From DATLGB01 sp035540675 (GTDB taxonomy: Bacteria > Actinomycetota > Thermoleophilia > Solirubrobacterales > Solirubrobacteraceae): a stretch of 29,314 nucleotides of DNA. A program made the translations under genes and the position numbers. Positions 8,993-16,979 of this stretch are shown one piece after another (within the stretch, counting starts at the first letter, position 1; each line of letters starts with the position of its first letter). The stretch is taken from NCBI GenBank assembly GCA_035540675.1, contig DATLGB010000162.1, positions 1 through 29,314 on the forward strand, in the 5' to 3' direction. The notes beneath the pieces are model-generated. The model ran no database searches and was not told where the DNA came from. It saw only the letters and a program-made list of their open reading frames with translations.

Positions 8993-10408
8993 ATGGAGGC
9001 CCTCGGGCTCGCCGAGCATCTCGAGCACCCGACCGGCCGCGGCCACGTGCCGGCCGGCGCCGCCACCGGCACCGCCGGCGGCGCGCTGTGCGGCGACCTG
9101 ATCCGGATCGACCTGCGCGTGGACGGCGACCGGGTCGCCGACGCGGGCTTCGAGGCGTCCGGCTGCGGGTCGGCGATCGCCGCCGGATCGGCCGCCGTGG
9201 CGCTCGTCCGCGGCGAGCCGCTGCTCGCCGCCGCTCGCGTGGGGACGGAGGCGATCGCCGCCGAGCTGGGAGGGCTGTCGCCCGGCAAGCTGCACGCCGC
9301 CGAGCTCGCCGCCGACGCGCTGCACCAGGCGCTCGGCGCGGCCGCGCGGGCCGGCGCGGCCGTCGCGCCGCGCCCGCGGCGGACGGTCGTCGCCATGAGC
9401 GGCGGCGTCGACTCGGCCGTGGCCGCGCTGCTGCTCGCCCGCGAGGGCCGCGAGACGGTGGCGGTGACGCTCGAGCTGTGGCGCGATCCCGACAACGACG
9501 CCGAGGCGTCCTGCTGCAGCGCCAGCGCGGTCCGCGCCGCCCGCGCCGTGGCGCACGGGCTCGGCCTGCCGCACCTCACGCTCGACCTGCGCGACGAGTT
9601 CCGGGCCGGCGTCGTCGAGCCGTGGCTGGCCGACCACGCGCGCGGCCTGACCCCCAACCCGTGCGTGCGCTGCAACGGCCGCGTCCGCCTGGACGCCATG
9701 CTCGCCTTCGCGGACCGCCTCGGCGCCGCCGACCTCGCGACGGGCCACTACGCCCGGGTGAGCGGCGACGGGCTGCTGCGCGCCGCGGCCGATCCCGCCA
9801 AGGACCAGAGCTACATGCTCGCCGGCACGGCGCCGGCGACGCTGGCGCGGCTGCGCTTCCCGCTGGGCGAGTTGAGCAAGCCGCAGGTGCGCGCGCTGGC
9901 CGCCGAGGCCGGGCTGCCGGTGGCGTTGAAGGCGGAGTCGCAGGACCTGTGCTTCCTGGCCGGCACCGGGCGCGCGGCGTTCCTGGCCAAGCACGGCGCG
10001 CAGGGGGACCGCCCCGGCCGCCTGGTCGACCGCGCCGGCAACGTGCTCGGCAGCCATCGCGGGCACCACCACTTCACGGTCGGCCAGCGGCGCGGGCACG
10101 GCGTGGCGGCGGCGGAGCCGCTGTACGTGCTCGCCACGGACGCCGGCGCCAACACGGTCACGCTCGGGACGCGGGCCGAGCTGGCCACGACGCGGGTGGC
10201 GGTCCGCGGCGCGGTCCTGCACCGCCCGGGGGCCGAGGTCGAGGCGGTCAAGTTGCGCTACCGCTCCAAGCCGCTGCCGTGCCGCGTCGAGGGCGACGCG
10301 CCCGACCTGACGCTGCACCTGGGCGAGCCGGTCGCCGGCGCGGCGCCGGGGCAGGCGGCGGTGCTGCTCGCCGGCGACGCCGTCGTCGGCGTCGGCACGA
10401 TCGCCTGA
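8993..10408 (+). CDS. mnmA: IscU-like domain fused to tRNA 2-thiouridylase MnmA
   Basis: The 471 residues form two joined proteins. Residues about 1-120 are IscU/NifU-N-like: LCGDLIRIDLRV (C33, D35) and FEASGCGSAIAAGS (C58) match the first two scaffold cysteine regions. In the third region, KLHAAELAADAL, the histidine is kept (H101) but the usual cysteine is alanine (A102). Residues about 128-471 are MnmA, which makes 2-thiouridine at position 34 of Glu, Gln and Lys tRNAs. It has PP-loop SGGVDS (136-141), CCSASAV (174-180), TPNPCVRCN with nucleophile C224, and SQDLC with C320, followed by the C-terminal beta domains. All MnmA catalytic residues are intact. The fusion would place an Fe-S or sulfur-handling module beside the thiolase. 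It stands directly upstream of alaS with its own promoter. No cysteine desulfurase gene is present in the window. Confidence 0.93.
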   Translation: MEALGLAEHLEHPTGRGHVPAGAATGTAGGALCGDLIRIDLRVDGDRVADAGFEASGCGSAIAAGSAAVALVRGEPLLAAARVGTEAIAAELGGLSPGKLHAAELAADALHQALGAAARAGAAVAPRPRRTVVAMSGGVDSAVAALLLAREGRETVAVTLELWRDPDNDAEASCCSASAVRAARAVAHGLGLPHLTLDLRDEFRAGVVEPWLADHARGLTPNPCVRCNGRVRLDAMLAFADRLGAADLATGHYARVSGDGLLRAAADPAKDQSYMLAGTAPATLARLRFPLGELSKPQVRALAAEAGLPVALKAESQDLCFLAGTGRAAFLAKHGAQGDRPGRLVDRAGNVLGSHRGHHHFTVGQRRGHGVAAAEPLYVLATDAGANTVTLGTRAELATTRVAVRGAVLHRPGAEVEAVKLRYRSKPLPCRVEGDAPDLTLHLGEPVAGAAPGQAAVLLAGDAVVGVGTIA

Positions 10409-10421
10409 GGTCCGCCTCGCG

Positions 10422-10427
10422 TACCCT
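10422..10427 (+). promoter_or_regulatory. -10 element for leaderless alaS
   Basis: TACCCT sits 7 bases before the alaS ATG, within the 26-bp gap after mnmA. The position matches that of the mnmA hexamer. No ribosome binding site is visible, so a leaderless alaS transcript, additional to read-through from mnmA, is likely. No clear -35 was found. Confidence 0.5.
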
Positions 10428-10434
10428 GCGGCCC

Positions 10435-13062
10435 ATGCGCTCCGACGAGATCCGCGAGCTGTATCTGGGCTACTTCGCCGAGCGCGACCACCTGCGCATC
10501 CCGTCGGGATCGCTCGTCCCGGCCGAGCACGATCCGTCCGTGCTGCTCACGACGGCCGGGATGCACCCGCTCAAGCCGTACTTCCAGGGCCGCGAGAAGC
10601 CGCCGCACCACCGGCTGACCTCCTGCCAGAAGGTCTTCCGCACGCCCGACATCGACCAGGTCGGGGTCACCACGCGGCACCTGACCTTCTTCGAGATGCT
10701 CGGCAACTTCTCGATCGGCGACTACTTCAAGCAGGGCGCGGTCGAGTTCGCCTGGGACCTCTCGCTGAACGGCTTCGGGTTCGAGCCCGAGCAGGTCTGG
10801 GTCACCGTGTTCGAGGGCGACGACACCCTCGGGCTCGGCCCGGACGAGGAGGCGATCGAGGCGTGGCTGTCGGTCGGCGTCCCGCGGGAGCGGATCGTGC
10901 TGCTCTCGCGCGAGGACAACTTCTGGCAGGCCGGGCCGACCGGCCCCTGCGGGCCGTGCAGCGAGCTCTACCTCGACCGCGGCCTCGAGTTCGGCGGCCC
11001 CGACGACCTGCCCGGCGACGACACCGAGCGCTTCCTCGAGTACTGGAACCTGGTGTTCATGCAGTTCAACCAGGACCCGGAGGGCGTCCTGACGCCGCTG
11101 CCGGCGCAGAACATCGACACCGGCCTCGGCCTCAACCGCCTCGCCGCGATCCTGCAGAACACCCACTCCGTCTTCGAGACGGACCAGTTCCGGCCGCTGA
11201 TCGAGCTGGCGGAGGAGCTCTCGGGCCGCCGCTACGGCGAGGACGCGGACGCCGACCGGGCGATGCGGATCCTCGCCGACCACACGCGCGGCATGAGCTT
11301 CCTGGTCGCCGACGGCGTCGTCCCGTCCAACGAGGAGCGCGGCTACGTCCTGCGCAAGGTCATGCGCCGCGCGATCCACCAGGGCCGCCGCATCGGCATC
11401 GAGGCGGGCTTCCTGCCGGCGTTCGCCGACCGCGTGCGCGAGCTGATGGGCGCCGCCTATCCCGAGCTGCACGAGCAGCAGGAGGCGATCCGCACCTTCC
11501 TGTCGGGCGAGGAGGAGTCGTTCGGGCGCACGATCGACCGCGGCCTGCGCCTGCTCGGCGACATGGTCGCCCGCGCCCGCGAGACCGGCGCGGAGGGCAT
11601 CGGGGCCGAGAACGCCTTCCTGCTGCACGACACGTACGGGTTCCCGTTCGAGCTGACGGTCGAGATCGCCGCCGAGCAGGGCCTCGGCGTCGACCAGCAG
11701 GGGTTCGAGGACCTGATGGAGCAGCAGCGGCGGGGATCGCAGGCGACGGCCGGCCGCGGCGGGCGCGACCAGCTCAAGGAGGCGGTGCAGGCGTTCGCCC
11801 GCGCGGGCGGCCCCACCACCTTCGTGGGCTACGAGACGGTCGAGCAGGTCACCGAGGTGGCGGCCGTGGCGCGCGAGGACGGCCACGTCCTCGTCAAGCT
11901 CGCCGAGTCGCCCTTCTACGCCGCCGGCGGCGGTCAGGTGGCGGACGCCGGCGAGATCGCCTGCGAGCACGGCGACTGCCGCGCGCGCGTGGCCGACGTC
12001 GTGCGCGTCGGCGACGACCAGGCGCTCGTGCTCGAGGTCGTCGAGGGCGAGCTGCACCCGGGCGAGCGCGTCGTCGCGCGCGTCGACCGCGGCGCCCGGC
12101 GCCCGACGGAGTGCAATCACACGGCGACGCACCTGCTGCACGCGGCGCTGCGCGAACGCCTCGGCGCCCACGTGCGCCAGGCCGGCTCCTACGTCGGGCC
12201 GGACAAGCTGCGCTTCGACTTCACCCACGGCCAGGCGCTGTCGCCCGAGGACGTGCAGGCCGTCGAGGACCGCGTCAACGAGATGATCCTCGCCAACCAC
12301 CCGGTGCGGGCGGTCACGACGACGCTCGACGAGGCGCGCCGGCTCGGGGCGATGGCGCTGTTCGGCGAGAAGTACGGCGACGTCGTGCGGATGGTCGAGG
12401 TGGGGGACGGCACGTGGTCGCGCGAGCTGTGCGGCGGCACCCACGTCCGCTCGACGGCAGAGATCGGCGTGTTCAAGATCACGGGCGAGTCCTCCAGCTC
12501 GGCCAACGTGCGCCGCATCGAGGCGCTGACCGGGCCCGCGGCGGTCGAGCTGCTGCGCCGCCACGACCGGCTGCTGGCGCAGACGGCCGGCGCGCTGCGG
12601 GTGCCGCCCGAGCGCGCCGCCGAGGCCGCGGCGGAGGCGCTGCGGGCGCGGCGCGAGCTCGAGAAGAAGCTGCGCACCGGCGCCGCCGCCACGCCCGCCG
12701 TCGACACGCAGGCGGCGTTCGACGTCGACGGCGTGCGCGCGCTCGTGCAGAGCGTCGAGGTCCCGGACGCCAAGGCGCTGCCCGACATGGCCGACCGGCT
12801 GCGCGGGGCCCTCGGCGAGGCCGCCGTCGTCGTCCTCGGCGCGGCCGGCGAGGGCCGCGTGCACCTGATCGCGTCGGCCACGCCGGCGGCGGTGCAGCGC
12901 GGCATCAAGGCGGGCGCGATCGTGAAGATCGCGGCGCAGGTCGTCGGCGGCGGCGGCGGTGGGCGCGACACGATGGCGCAGGCCGGCGGGCGCGACCCGG
13001 ACAAGCTGCCCGACGCCCTGGCGGCGGCGCGCGCGGAGATCGAGCGCGCGGTCGGCGCCTAG
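10435..13062 (+). CDS. alaS: Alanyl-tRNA synthetase
   Basis: This class II synthetase of 875 residues charges tRNA-Ala. The catalytic domain begins MRSDEIRELYLGYFAERDH and contains SCQKVFRTPDIDQVGVTTRHLTFFEMLGNFS, the GPTGPCGPCSELY stretch and TGLGLNRLA. The tRNA-recognition domain follows. The editing domain has the zinc-type HxxxH...CxxxH set: H562, H566, C666 and H670 (CNHTATHLLH and CGGTHV). The C-terminal oligomerisation/C-Ala domain ends with GGGGGGRDTMAQAGG, which is the normal ending. The length is typical. It precedes ruvX by 6 bp, so the two are co-transcribed, as in many bacteria. Confidence 0.98.
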   Translation: MRSDEIRELYLGYFAERDHLRIPSGSLVPAEHDPSVLLTTAGMHPLKPYFQGREKPPHHRLTSCQKVFRTPDIDQVGVTTRHLTFFEMLGNFSIGDYFKQGAVEFAWDLSLNGFGFEPEQVWVTVFEGDDTLGLGPDEEAIEAWLSVGVPRERIVLLSREDNFWQAGPTGPCGPCSELYLDRGLEFGGPDDLPGDDTERFLEYWNLVFMQFNQDPEGVLTPLPAQNIDTGLGLNRLAAILQNTHSVFETDQFRPLIELAEELSGRRYGEDADADRAMRILADHTRGMSFLVADGVVPSNEERGYVLRKVMRRAIHQGRRIGIEAGFLPAFADRVRELMGAAYPELHEQQEAIRTFLSGEEESFGRTIDRGLRLLGDMVARARETGAEGIGAENAFLLHDTYGFPFELTVEIAAEQGLGVDQQGFEDLMEQQRRGSQATAGRGGRDQLKEAVQAFARAGGPTTFVGYETVEQVTEVAAVAREDGHVLVKLAESPFYAAGGGQVADAGEIACEHGDCRARVADVVRVGDDQALVLEVVEGELHPGERVVARVDRGARRPTECNHTATHLLHAALRERLGAHVRQAGSYVGPDKLRFDFTHGQALSPEDVQAVEDRVNEMILANHPVRAVTTTLDEARRLGAMALFGEKYGDVVRMVEVGDGTWSRELCGGTHVRSTAEIGVFKITGESSSSANVRRIEALTGPAAVELLRRHDRLLAQTAGALRVPPERAAEAAAEALRARRELEKKLRTGAAATPAVDTQAAFDVDGVRALVQSVEVPDAKALPDMADRLRGALGEAAVVVLGAAGEGRVHLIASATPAAVQRGIKAGAIVKIAAQVVGGGGGGRDTMAQAGGRDPDKLPDALAAARAEIERAVGA

Positions 13063-13068
13063 CGCGCC

Positions 13069-13455
13069 GTGGCCCGCGTCCTCGCGCTCGACCACGGCGC
13101 CGCGCGCTGCGGCGCGGCGATCTCCGATCCGACCGGCACGCTGGCGACGCCGCTCGAACCGGTCCTGCGGCCCGACACGCGCAAGGGCCTGCAGCGCGTG
13201 CGCGCGCTGGTGGAGGAGAGCGGGGCCGAGCGGGTGGTCGTCGGCCTGCCGCTGGGCCTCGGCGGTCAGGAAACCGACCAGACGCGTGCGGCGCGCGGCT
13301 TCGCGGAGCGCCTCGCCGGCCTCGTGCCGGTGCCCGTCGAGCTCTACGACGAGCGCTTCACCACGCGGATCGCGGCACGCTCCGGCGGCCGCGCGAGCGA
13401 GGACAGCCGGGCGGCGGCGGTGCTGCTCGAGGACTGGCTCGCGGCGCGGAGCTAA
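13069..13455 (+). CDS. ruvX: RuvX/YqgF-family Holliday junction resolvase-like nuclease
   Basis: This protein of 128 residues has an RNase H-like fold. It starts ARVLALDHGAARCGAAISD, which carries the first catalytic aspartate (D8). It then shows VVVGLPLGLGGQETDQT, VELYDERFTT and finally EDSRAAAVLLEDWL with the last acidic site. The family acts on Holliday junctions in vitro and is also implicated in pre-16S rRNA 5' processing; which role applies here is unknown. The length is slightly below the usual 135-150. It starts at a GTG 6 bp after alaS, in the conserved alaS-ruvX order. The next gene begins 32 bp downstream. Confidence 0.92.
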   Translation: MARVLALDHGAARCGAAISDPTGTLATPLEPVLRPDTRKGLQRVRALVEESGAERVVVGLPLGLGGQETDQTRAARGFAERLAGLVPVPVELYDERFTTRIAARSGGRASEDSRAAAVLLEDWLAARS

Positions 13456-13487
13456 AGCCGGAGGGCGCTCCTACCGACCCATGTCTG

Positions 13488-16400
13488 GTGAGCATCGACG
13501 CGCAAGCTCCGGCGACGCCGCAGGGGGGTGAGGGTTCCGAGAGAGCCCTCGACCAGCTGCTGCGGCAGATCATCACCGGCTTCTTCGTCCTGACCGACGG
13601 CCAGGGCGCGCTCTCCAAGTGGAGCGATCCCGCCGAGCTGCTGTTCGGCCACGACGCCGAGGAGGCACTGGGGCAGCCGTTCTTCGGCAAGCTCATCGAC
13701 GCGGCCAAGGTCTCCCCGCTGGCCGACGCCTGGCGGCAGTTCCTCGAGACGGGCGAGACGCCCGGCGGCCGCGGCGTCGTCGAGCTGCAGGCCCAGCACC
13801 CGAAGATCGGCGAGTTCCCGCTCGAGGCGGTCTTCATCCCGGTCAAGCTCGACGAGGGCTTCGACTTCTCGCTGTTCCTCGAGGACCTCTCGTTCGAGCT
13901 GCCGCTCGACCTGATGCTCCTGCGCATGCGCCAGCAGCACCCCGTCGTCATCCGCGCGCTGCGGGGAGCGCTGGCCGACGAGCCGCAGCCGTGGGACGGC
14001 TGGCGCACGGCCGGCACGCTCGTCGCGTTCCGCCCGCTCGTCGACACGCCGTGGCTCGACGACGCGCTGCGCGAGCGCGAGGTCGCCCAGGCCGCCGCCG
14101 AGGAGGAGCTGCAGTCGCGGATCCAGATGTACGAGATCCCGGAGGTCCAGGGGACCGACGTGCTCGATCTCGAGGACGCGCGCGCGGTGGTCGACCGCCT
14201 GAAGTGGGCGACGGGCCGCATCGAGGAGCTCGAGGAGCGCTCGCGGATCATGGAGTCGGCGGCCCACCAGGCCGCCGAGGCGCGCGTGCGCGCCGAGGCC
14301 GCCGAGCGCGCCGCCATGGACGCCAAGGCCGAGCTGCAGGGCGCGATCGCCGACCGTCCCGTCGATCCGACCGCCGAGGCGGAGCGGCTGGAGCTGATGG
14401 CGCGCATCGAGCGCGTCGAGCGCACGGCGGCCGAGGCGGCCGAGGCGCTGGCCAACCACCGCGTCGCCGCCGACGCCGAGCGCATCCGCGCGACCGAGGC
14501 CGACCGCCAGCGCCTGGAGGTCCTCGCGCGGCTCGAGCAGCTCGAGCAGGGCGTGACCGATCCGGCGCGCCTGGTCGCCGCCGAGCGCGAGAGCCGTGCC
14601 GCCCACGCCGCCGTCGAGGCCGCCCGCGCGGAGCTGGCCGAGCGCATGGCGTCGCTCGAGCAGGCGCGGACCAACCTCGCCGCCGACGCCGCCAGCGCGG
14701 CGCGCGGCGAGCTGACCGAGCGCCTGGAGGCGCTCGAGCGGGCGCGGGCCCAGGAGGCCGCCGCGGTCGCTCAGGAGCTGACGCGGCTGCGCGCGCGCTC
14801 GGACGAGGTCGACGCGCTGCGCTCCCAGCTCGAGGCGATGCGCGTACAGCCGGACGAGGAGCGCGACGCCGCCGCCGCGCGCGACGCCGATGCCGCCCGC
14901 GCCGAGCTGCGAGGCGCGCTCGAGCGGGTGCAGGCGCTGTCGGAGGAGACCGCGCGCCTGCGCGCCCAGATCGAGTCCACGCCGCGCGACGCCGGCCTGA
15001 CCGCCGACGACCGGCGCCGCCTGGAAGCCGCTCAGCGCGAGGCCGAGGAGGCACGCGCCGGCCTCGAGGCGATGCGCGCCCAGTCCGACGAGCTGCGCGC
15101 CCAGTCGGCGCAGCTGCGCGAGGAGGCCGGCCGGCTGCAGGCGCGGCTCAACGAGCTCGCCGACGACGACGGGCGGGCGCGGCACGACCTCGACGCGGTC
15201 CGGCGCGAGCAGGAGGAGATCCGCAACTGGCTGGAGGAGGCGCGCCGCGAGCGCGACGAAGCCCGCCAGCAGGTGCGCGAGGCGCTGCAGGCGGTCGAGC
15301 GGGAGACCCGCGAGGCGCCGCTGCGCGATGCCGCCGAGGCCGCCCGCGCGACCGAGTCGCAGATCAGCGAGTTCGTCAACGGCGCCCGCGCGCGCCTGGA
15401 GGCGTTGTCGGCGGACACCGAGGACGCGCTGCGGCGCGCCGACGAGGCCCGCGCCGAGGCCGCCGCCGCGCGCGCCGAGGCCGACGACGTCCGCGAGGAG
15501 GCCCGCGAGGCGCAGCGCACTGCGCGCGACGCCGAGGAGCGGATCGCGATGGTCGACCGCGGCGCCGCGAGCGTCCTCGACGAGGTCCGCGCGCAGAAGG
15601 CGCTGATGGAGGAGGTCGCGGCGCTGGCGCGCGCCGCGCAGGCCGACGCCACCGAGAGCCGCGCCGACGCGGGGGAGGCGCGCGCGGTCGCCGCGCAGCT
15701 GCGCGAGACCCTCGAGGCGGCGAGCGAGCAGGTCGAGCAGGCGCGCGGCGAGGCCGCCGGCGCCCGCGAGCAGGCGGCGGCCGCCAAGGAGGCGGCGAGC
15801 GCCGTCCGCAGCTACGCCGCCGGCACCGGCGAGGCGGCCATCGCGGCCGCGCGCCAGGTGGCCGAGCCGCTCGCCGAGCAGCTCGCGCAGCTGCGGGATG
15901 AGATCACGCAGGCGCGCGCCGAGGCGGCCGCCCTGCGCGAGCTTCCGGAAACGGCGGACGACGGCGAGCTGCAGGAGGCGCTGCAGCGCCTGCAAACCGA
16001 CGCGCTCGCGCGCCACGAGGCGCTGCAGGCCGAGCTCGAGGCGCTGCGCGCCGCCGCGGCGGATGACGTCGTCGCCCTCCGCGCGGAAGCGGCTGCCGGC
16101 CGCACGACGGTCGAGGAGCGCCTGGCCGACATGAGCGCCGAGCTGATGGCGGCGCGCACGGACGCCGACCAGGCGCGGCGTGGGGTGGACGCCCTGCGCG
16201 ACGAGCTGACGGCGCTGCGCGAGTACGCCGCCGCGGCGCGGGCCGAGGCGGCCGCCGCGCTGGAGAGCGCGACGGCGGCGCGCCAGGCGATCGCCGCGGA
16301 CGACCGGCGCTTCGAGGAGCTGCGGACCGATGTCGCGGCCGTGATGGCGAGCGTCCAGGAGTTCAAGCACGGCTTCGACGAGGCCCGCCAGGCCGCCGTC

Positions 16401-16940
16401 ACGGCGCGCCGCGACGCCGAGGCGGCCCGCGCGGCCGCCGAGCGCGTCGGCGCCGTCAACGAGGAGACGACGGAGAAGTTCACCGAGGTGTGGCGCGAGA
16501 TGCTCGCCGCCAAGCCGGCCGCCGGCGAGGACGGCGTCGCCCGGCACATGCCGCGCGTGAGCGTGCCCAAGCGCGAGGCGCCCGAGCCGCGGCCCGAGCA
16601 GGCGGGCTTCGACGACCAGCCCCAGCCCATGGCGGTGATCGACCTCGAGGGCCGCTTCCGGCACCTCAACCCGGCCTTCTCGAAGCTGGTCGGCTACGGC
16701 GAGCACGAGTTCTCGAAGGCGACGTGGCCGTCCGTGCTGGACCGGAAGGTCTACAAGGAGCAGATGGGCGAGTTCGAGCGCATGGTGGCGGGCGAGCAGG
16801 AGACGGCCGAGGTGCAGAGCACCTACATGCACGGCCAGGGCCTGATGGTGCTGCTGGCCGGCGAGGCGCGCCTCGTGCGCGACGCCGAGGGCAAGCCGGA
16901 CCACGTGCTGATCGTGGCCGACGGCCGCAACCACGCCTGA
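13488..16940 (+). CDS. Giant PAS - coiled-coil - PAS protein, unknown function
   Basis: This 1150-residue protein is not one I recognise as characterised. Residues about 20-135 form a PAS-like sensory domain (IITGFFVLTDGQGALSKWSDPA, LLFGHDAEEALGQPFF). About 190-1015 is an almost unbroken Ala/Glu/Arg/Asp-rich heptad-type coiled coil, potentially over 100 nm long. About 1040-1150 is a second, more canonical PAS domain (QPMAVIDLEGRFRHLNPAFSKLVGY, ending VRDAEGKPDHVLIVADGR). No kinase, GGDEF, methyl-accepting or DNA-binding output domain, signal peptide or membrane helix is seen, and I find no cysteine. The GTG at 13488 is the in-frame start after ruvX; an ATG at 13481 is out of frame. It lies between ruvX and mltG, upstream of cell-wall and pilus genes. 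That suggests, by inference only, a cytoskeletal or polar scaffold responding to a signal. Confidence 0.85.
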   Translation: MSIDAQAPATPQGGEGSERALDQLLRQIITGFFVLTDGQGALSKWSDPAELLFGHDAEEALGQPFFGKLIDAAKVSPLADAWRQFLETGETPGGRGVVELQAQHPKIGEFPLEAVFIPVKLDEGFDFSLFLEDLSFELPLDLMLLRMRQQHPVVIRALRGALADEPQPWDGWRTAGTLVAFRPLVDTPWLDDALREREVAQAAAEEELQSRIQMYEIPEVQGTDVLDLEDARAVVDRLKWATGRIEELEERSRIMESAAHQAAEARVRAEAAERAAMDAKAELQGAIADRPVDPTAEAERLELMARIERVERTAAEAAEALANHRVAADAERIRATEADRQRLEVLARLEQLEQGVTDPARLVAAERESRAAHAAVEAARAELAERMASLEQARTNLAADAASAARGELTERLEALERARAQEAAAVAQELTRLRARSDEVDALRSQLEAMRVQPDEERDAAAARDADAARAELRGALERVQALSEETARLRAQIESTPRDAGLTADDRRRLEAAQREAEEARAGLEAMRAQSDELRAQSAQLREEAGRLQARLNELADDDGRARHDLDAVRREQEEIRNWLEEARRERDEARQQVREALQAVERETREAPLRDAAEAARATESQISEFVNGARARLEALSADTEDALRRADEARAEAAAARAEADDVREEAREAQRTARDAEERIAMVDRGAASVLDEVRAQKALMEEVAALARAAQADATESRADAGEARAVAAQLRETLEAASEQVEQARGEAAGAREQAAAAKEAASAVRSYAAGTGEAAIAAARQVAEPLAEQLAQLRDEITQARAEAAALRELPETADDGELQEALQRLQTDALARHEALQAELEALRAAAADDVVALRAEAAAGRTTVEERLADMSAELMAARTDADQARRGVDALRDELTALREYAAAARAEAAAALESATAARQAIAADDRRFEELRTDVAAVMASVQEFKHGFDEARQAAVTARRDAEAARAAAERVGAVNEETTEKFTEVWREMLAAKPAAGEDGVARHMPRVSVPKREAPEPRPEQAGFDDQPQPMAVIDLEGRFRHLNPAFSKLVGYGEHEFSKATWPSVLDRKVYKEQMGEFERMVAGEQETAEVQSTYMHGQGLMVLLAGEARLVRDAEGKPDHVLIVADGRNHA

Positions 16941-16960
16941 CGCGGCCGCTCGCGGCCGCG
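16941..16960 (+). terminator. Hairpin after the PAS-coil gene (putative terminator)
   Basis: CGCGGCCGC, TC, GCGGCCGCG forms an inverted repeat starting at the base after the stop codon. It is best read as an 8-bp stem with a CTCG tetraloop. There is no T-run, so termination is uncertain; it may only attenuate. A separate promoter for mltG follows at once. Confidence 0.45.
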
Positions 16961-16966
16961 CCTTGG

Positions 16967-16972
16967 CAGACT
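16967..16972 (+). promoter_or_regulatory. -10 element for leaderless mltG
   Basis: CAGACT lies 7 bases before the GTG of mltG, differing from the mnmA element (TAGACT) only in its first base. It follows the hairpin at 16941-16960, so mltG and the pilus genes may be transcribed separately from the PAS-coil gene. No ribosome binding site is visible. Confidence 0.45.
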
Positions 16973-16979
16973 GCGGGGC

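Noticed and set aside
9380..10408. MnmA as a separate gene with an internal start
   Set aside because: The frame is continuous from 8993 with IscU-like sequence, there is no stop, and no good internal start with a ribosome site precedes TVVAMSGGVDS. A secondary internal start at ATG 9396 would cut into the PP-loop strand.
13481..13483. ATG as start of the PAS-coil gene
   Set aside because: It is out of frame with the PAS domain; the in-frame GTG at 13488 fits.
10863..13487. Upstream extension of the PAS-coil frame through alaS and ruvX
   Set aside because: The frame stays open only because stop codons are rare in this GC-rich DNA. alaS and ruvX are read in other frames with full conservation, and PAS homology begins after the GTG at 13488.
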